The notes beneath the pieces are model-generated. The model was not told the origin of the DNA. It did no database searches and was given only the letters and a program-made list of their open reading frames with translations. Below are positions 12,326-15,721 of a stretch of 15,721 bases of DNA, in pieces. Made by a program: the position numbers and the translations under genes. Source of the stretch: Bifidobacterium breve (lineage in GTDB: Bacteria; Actinomycetota; Actinomycetes; S36-B12); assembly GCA_943328365.2 (NCBI GenBank), contig CALPZT020000011.1, positions 1 through 15,721 on the forward strand, written 5' to 3'. Numbering within the stretch: position 1 is the stretch's first letter; each line of letters begins with the position of its first letter.

Positions 12326-13326
12326 AACGGACCATCCTGCCACCTGCCGAGCACGGAACCGAATGCCACGGCGAGTCTGCCCGGGTCGTGCTCCCCCTTG
12401 CGCGCGCCACCGGGGTAGCCAACCGGTGCCAGTTCAAGCCGCGCACCCATCTCCTCGCACCGTGCGCGAAGCGACCGCTCGTCCTCAACCGTCGACGAAT
12501 CGGTGAGGACGATGTCGAGACGCAACTCGGGGACGAGACGCTGCATGAACACAAGGTGGTCATCGAGGGACGCTCCAGAGGTCTCGGTGTCGAGCCCGGG
12601 ATCGAGGTTAAGGACGAGCACCTTGAGCCCGGCACTCTCACTAATCGCAGCCAACTGCGCCGGTATGAGGAGATGAGGCATGACCGACGTGAACCACGAG
12701 CCGGGCCCGAGGATGATCGCATCGGCCAGCCCGATGGCGGTGAGCGCATCCGGGCAGGGCTCTGGCTCGGTTGGGTCGAGCCTGATGCTCAGGACGTCAC
12801 CGGTCGTCGTGGCAACGGCAACCTGTCCGTGGACGACACTGACGAGCTCAGGGGAGCCCTCGTCGTGTCCGCGCACATCCGCGACGATCGAAACCGGAGT
12901 CACGCTGCACGGAAGCACTCGGCCGTGCGCTTCGAGGAGCGCGGCTACCCAGTCGAGACCGATGACCGCATCGTGCGTCTCCTCCCACAGTGCCGTGATG
13001 AGCAGATTGCCTAGGGAGTGACCGGCGAGCTGCCCATCGCCCCCGAATCGGTGCTGAATCACCTGTCGCCAGGTGCGGCCCCAGGTGTCGTCACCGCAGA
13101 GTGCGGCGAGTGCCATGCGCAGATCGCCGGGCGGAAGTCCGCCGAACTCGGTGCGAAGCCGACCGCTCGAGCCTCCGTCGTCGGCCACGCCCACGACTGC
13201 GGTGATCTGGTCGGTCACTCGTCGCAGCGCCTTGAGCGTGGCCGCAAGTCCGTGCCCGCCGCCGAGCGCGACCACCTTCGGCCCGGTTCCCGGCCCATCG
13301 AGGCGGAGGCCTGTCCCGCGGATCAC
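12316..13326 (-). CDS. yvcK: YvcK/CofD-like protein (gluconeogenesis factor family)
   Basis: This 336-residue protein has a Rossmann-like CofD fold. Family landmarks are VVALGGGHGL (residues 18-27), the ADDGGSSGRLR loop (48-58), LPPGDLRMALAAL, and GHSLGNLLITAL, with a long C-terminal domain containing LGPGSWFTSVMPHLL. In Bacillus, Mycobacterium and Listeria, YvcK-type proteins bind UDP-sugars such as UDP-GlcNAc and support cell-wall synthesis and growth on gluconeogenic carbon sources. The GTG start at 13326 overlaps the rapZ TGA (GTGA). The frame is open upstream of it, but that stretch lies within rapZ and does not resemble the family. It overlaps the start of whiA. It is not the F420 enzyme CofD itself, since the neighbourhood is the conserved rapZ-yvcK-whiA trio. 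Confidence 0.92.
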   Translation of the reverse strand: MIRGTGLRLDGPGTGPKVVALGGGHGLAATLKALRRVTDQITAVVGVADDGGSSGRLRTEFGGLPPGDLRMALAALCGDDTWGRTWRQVIQHRFGGDGQLAGHSLGNLLITALWEETHDAVIGLDWVAALLEAHGRVLPCSVTPVSIVADVRGHDEGSPELVSVVHGQVAVATTTGDVLSIRLDPTEPEPCPDALTAIGLADAIILGPGSWFTSVMPHLLIPAQLAAISESAGLKVLVLNLDPGLDTETSGASLDDHLVFMQRLVPELRLDIVLTDSSTVEDERSLRARCEEMGARLELAPVGYPGGARKGEHDPGRLAVAFGSVLGRWQDGPLWQ

Positions 13327-14204
13327 TCCCGGCCCAGGTCCCGGTGCATGACAAGGGTCTCCATGCCCTCGAGACGAAGCCGGTCGCCGAGCTCCTCGGC
13401 CATCGCCACGCTTCTGTGCTTGCCCCCGGTGCACCCGATGGCAATCGTGACGTACCGCTTGCCCTCATCGAGGTAGCCCGGCGTGACGAGCTCGATCTGG
13501 GCACCGAACAACTGAAGGAACCGCCTGGCGGGTTCAGATGCGAGCACCACCGAGGCCACCGGCGCATCTCGGCCGGTAAGGGGGCGCAGGTCCGGGTCCC
13601 AGTGGGGGTTGGGGAGGAATCGGACGTCGGCGACCATGTCGGCATCGACCGGAATGCCGTACTTGAACCCGAACGACATGACGGTGGCGTGCAGCGCCCG
13701 CGGATCGTCATCGGCGAACGCCGCCTCGACCTTGCGCCTCAGGTCGTGGACGTTCAGCGTCGAGGTGTCGATGACAACGTCAACATTGGCCCGGAGGTCG
13801 CCCAGGATCACGCGTTCCGCGTGAAGGCCGTCAATGATGCGCTGCGAGCCCTGGAGGGGATGCGGCCTGCGTGAGCTCTCGAAGCGGCGCACGAGCGCCT
13901 CGTCAGACGACTCGAGAAACAGGGTGCGGACTCCGATGCCCACCGCCGGCAGGGTTTCCAGCGCCTGGTTCAGGTGACTGAAGAAGGTCTTGCCGCGAAC
14001 ATCGACGACAACGGCCAACTTCGCGATGTCATCTGAGGCTCGGGCAAGTTGCACTGCCTGCTGGAGCAGCGAGGGCGGCAGGTTGTCGATGACGAACCAG
14101 CCGAGATCCTCCAGGGCGCGCGCCGCGGTCGAACGGCCTGCGCCCGACATGCCGGTGACGAGCGCGACCTCGAGGTCGGCTCCGGCAGAGGCGTTCGATG
14201 TCAC
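13323..14204 (-). CDS. rapZ: RapZ/YvcJ-family P-loop nucleotide-binding protein
   Basis: This 293-residue cytosolic protein carries a Walker A motif in VTGMSGAGRST (residues 16-26), a FVIDNLPPSLL segment right after it, a Walker B-like VVVDVRG (65-71), and the C-terminal signature IGCTGGKHRSVAMAEEL (256-272). In E. coli RapZ guides decay of the GlmZ small RNA and senses glucosamine-6-phosphate; in Gram-positives the YvcJ relatives hydrolyse nucleotides but their role is unsettled. The GTG start forms a GTGA overlap with the uvrC stop and is preceded by GGAAGGA (reverse complement of 14210-14216) 5 nt away. The stop overlaps the yvcK start. The set suggests a role with YvcK in cell-envelope precursor control. 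Confidence 0.94.
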   Translation of the reverse strand: MTSNASAGADLEVALVTGMSGAGRSTAARALEDLGWFVIDNLPPSLLQQAVQLARASDDIAKLAVVVDVRGKTFFSHLNQALETLPAVGIGVRTLFLESSDEALVRRFESSRRPHPLQGSQRIIDGLHAERVILGDLRANVDVVIDTSTLNVHDLRRKVEAAFADDDPRALHATVMSFGFKYGIPVDADMVADVRFLPNPHWDPDLRPLTGRDAPVASVVLASEPARRFLQLFGAQIELVTPGYLDEGKRYVTIAIGCTGGKHRSVAMAEELGDRLRLEGMETLVMHRDLGRE

Positions 14205-15721
14205 GGTGATCCTTCCGGTGCCCTGAGTTCTTCCCTGGGATTCAAGACCGAGTGAATTGTGGCAGCAAGAGCGGGCCCGATGCCCTCTACCGAGACGAGA
14301 TCGTCGACCGTCGCCATGGTGATCTTGCGCGTGCTACCGAAATGCCGGAGCAGCGTCTGTGCTCGTTTGGGCCCTAGTCCGGGAATGTCGTCCAGCGCAC
14401 TCGTGGTCGCGCGCTTTCCGCGCCGCCTGCGATGCAGGCCGATCGCCGTGCGGTGGGCCTCATCCCGGATTCGCTGAAGGAGGTACAGCCCCTCGCTCGA
14501 CCTGGGAAGGATGACCGGATCGGGATCATCCGGAACCCATACTTCCTCGAGCCTCTTCGCGAGGCCGACAACCGGTACGTCGGTCACGCCAGCGGCAATG
14601 AGCGCATCGTGCGCGGCCCGAACCTGCGGCTGCCCGCCATCGATCACGAGCAGTCCCGGGGCGTAGGCAAATGCCCGGCGCTCCCGCCTCACCCCGACGG
14701 TCTCGCCATGCTCCGGGTGCTGCCCACCGGGCGGTCCCCCACCCTGCCCTGCGTCGTCCGGCCCATCCTCACGTCGGGCGAACCGCCGTTGCACGACCTC
14801 GGCCACCGCCCCGGTGTCATCGGCCGTCACCGTTCGGATGATGAAGGACCGGTAATCACGCTTCTTGGGCAGGCCATCCTCGAACACGACGAGGGATGCA
14901 ACGGTGTCCTGCCCCTGGAGCGTCGAGATGTCGATGCACTCGATGCGCAGCGGCGCATCGGGGAGGTCAAGTGCCTCCTGCAGTTCCTGGAGCGCCTTGC
15001 TCCGCGTCGTGATGTCGCTCGAACGCCTGAGCTTGTGCTGGGCCAGCGACTGGGTGGCGTTGAGGATCGCGGTGTCCATGAGGCTGCGCTTGTCACCCCG
15101 CTGCGGCACTCGCACATCGACCTTCGCGCCGCGCCTCGCCGAGAGCCAGGCGGCCCATGCCGGACCGGACTCCGGCTCGCAAGAGACGAGCAGCTCGCGT
15201 GGGACATCGAGGTCAATCTGGTCGTCGTAGACCCGTTGGAGGACGCGCTCGAGATACCCGGCGCTTGAGAGATCCTCTGACTTCTCGAGGACGAACCCTC
15301 GCTCACCTCGAATGCGCCCGCCTCGAACGTGAAACACCTGCACTGCGGCCTCGAGCGGATCCTCGACCATCGCGACGACGTCTGCATCGGTGCTGTCGGC
15401 GAAGACGACCGCGTTTCGCTCGAGTGCACGTCGAAGTGCGCCGACCCGGTCTCGCAGGCGGCCGGCCTCCTCGTACGACTGTGTCGCGGATGCCGCCTGC
15501 ATCTGGCGTTCCAGATCCCGGATGAAACGGTCGGACTGGCCCGCCATGAAGGTGCAGAAGTCGTCGACAATCGACCGATGCTCCTCGGCGGTCACGCGGC
15601 CGACGCACGGGGCGCTGCACTTGTCGATGTAGCCGAGGAGGCACGGGCGGCCAATACCCTGCGCTCGCCGGAAGACCCCGTCGCGGCAGGATCGGATCGG
15701 GAACACCTTGAGGAGTTCGTC
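14201..15721 (-). CDS. uvrC: Excinuclease ABC subunit C, C-terminal 506 residues (5' end outside window)
   Basis: The frame is open at the window edge, so the N-terminal GIY-YIG nuclease domain (3' incision) is missing and about 150 residues should lie beyond base 15721. Visible in order (numbering from the edge): the cysteine cluster CLLGYIDKCSAPC (about 27-39), the UvrB-binding UVR motif (about 67-102), the RNase H-like 5'-incision domain with Asp264 (ECIDISTLQG), Asp361 (LLVIDGGQPQ), Asp420 and His423 (RDEAHRTA), and two helix-hairpin-helix motifs (DDIPGLGPKRAQTLL and VEGIGPALAATI) near the end. A Gly/Pro/Glu-rich loop of about 30 residues precedes Asp361, a place where actinobacterial UvrC is variable. 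Role: dual incision in nucleotide excision repair with UvrAB. Its stop overlaps the rapZ start as GTGA. Confidence 0.95.
   Translation of the reverse strand, partial: DELLKVFPIRSCRDGVFRRAQGIGRPCLLGYIDKCSAPCVGRVTAEEHRSIVDDFCTFMAGQSDRFIRDLERQMQAASATQSYEEAGRLRDRVGALRRALERNAVVFADSTDADVVAMVEDPLEAAVQVFHVRGGRIRGERGFVLEKSEDLSSAGYLERVLQRVYDDQIDLDVPRELLVSCEPESGPAWAAWLSARRGAKVDVRVPQRGDKRSLMDTAILNATQSLAQHKLRRSSDITTRSKALQELQEALDLPDAPLRIECIDISTLQGQDTVASLVVFEDGLPKKRDYRSFIIRTVTADDTGAVAEVVQRRFARREDGPDDAGQGGGPPGGQHPEHGETVGVRRERRAFAYAPGLLVIDGGQPQVRAAHDALIAAGVTDVPVVGLAKRLEEVWVPDDPDPVILPRSSEGLYLLQRIRDEAHRTAIGLHRRRRGKRATTSALDDIPGLGPKRAQTLLRHFGSTRKITMATVDDLVSVEGIGPALAATIHSVLNPREELRAPEGSP
14210..14216 (-). promoter_or_regulatory. 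Shine-Dalgarno site of rapZ inside uvrC
   Basis: GGAAGGA on the reverse strand lies 5 nt before the rapZ GTG (14204), within the last codons of uvrC. It fixes the GTG start and couples rapZ translation to uvrC. Confidence 0.65.

Noticed and set aside
12316..13326. yvcK as the F420 biosynthesis enzyme CofD
   Set aside because: The fold is shared, but the GGGHG and ADDGGSSGRLR motifs and the rapZ-whiA neighbours identify the YvcK group.
13327..13434. N-terminal extension of yvcK into rapZ
   Set aside because: The Gly/Pro/Arg/His-rich extension lies inside rapZ, while the GTG at 13326 forms the typical 4 nt overlap and matches family length.
1..15721. Mobile elements, CRISPR arrays, tRNA or rRNA genes
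   Set aside because: No transposase or integrase, regularly spaced repeats, or RNA-gene-like stretches were seen, and nearly all of the window is explained by protein-coding genes.

Overview
The window looks like a high-GC actinobacterial chromosome, probably order Micrococcales. The reverse-strand markers are RbpA with a Cys/His zinc site, WhiA, SecG, and the uvrC-rapZ-yvcK-whiA-gap-pgk-tpiA-secG-rbpA gene order. The wording of RbpA (GSRVGAGPMGE near the N-terminus, EPYKTHLAYVKERR near the C-terminus) is what I would expect from Microbacteriaceae and relatives. No tRNA, rRNA, insertion sequence, phage gene or CRISPR array was seen.

Forward-strand block (1-7535): this is an accessory, apparently single-direction catabolic operon. 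It begins with the C-terminal end of a polyamine-type ABC ATPase (potA), followed by two permeases (potB, potC) and a substrate-binding lipoprotein (potD). These are packed with 1-4 nt overlaps or a 3 nt gap. After a 132 nt gap holding a long hairpin come a YtcJ-type amidohydrolase, a fused urease gamma-beta subunit and a divergent urease alpha subunit, again tightly coupled. No urease maturation gene (ureD, E, F, G) is present in the window. The alpha subunit keeps all six nickel-ligand positions and the main catalytic residues. It has lost four residues of an active-site loop and changed residues that contact or surround urea. My reading is an uptake-and-hydrolysis system for an amine-containing amide or substituted urea, possibly polyamine-related. 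This is the most interesting part of the window.

Reverse-strand block (15721-7546): this is a conserved housekeeping cluster. Transcription runs from uvrC (5' end outside the window) through rapZ, yvcK and whiA, each overlapping the next or nearly so. A 98-116 nt gap with a plausible promoter follows, then gap-pgk-tpiA (lower glycolysis), secG (protein export) and rbpA (RNA polymerase-binding factor). The two blocks converge with only 10 nt between the ureC and rbpA stop codons.

All functional assignments are from recognition of protein motifs by eye; no database search was run.
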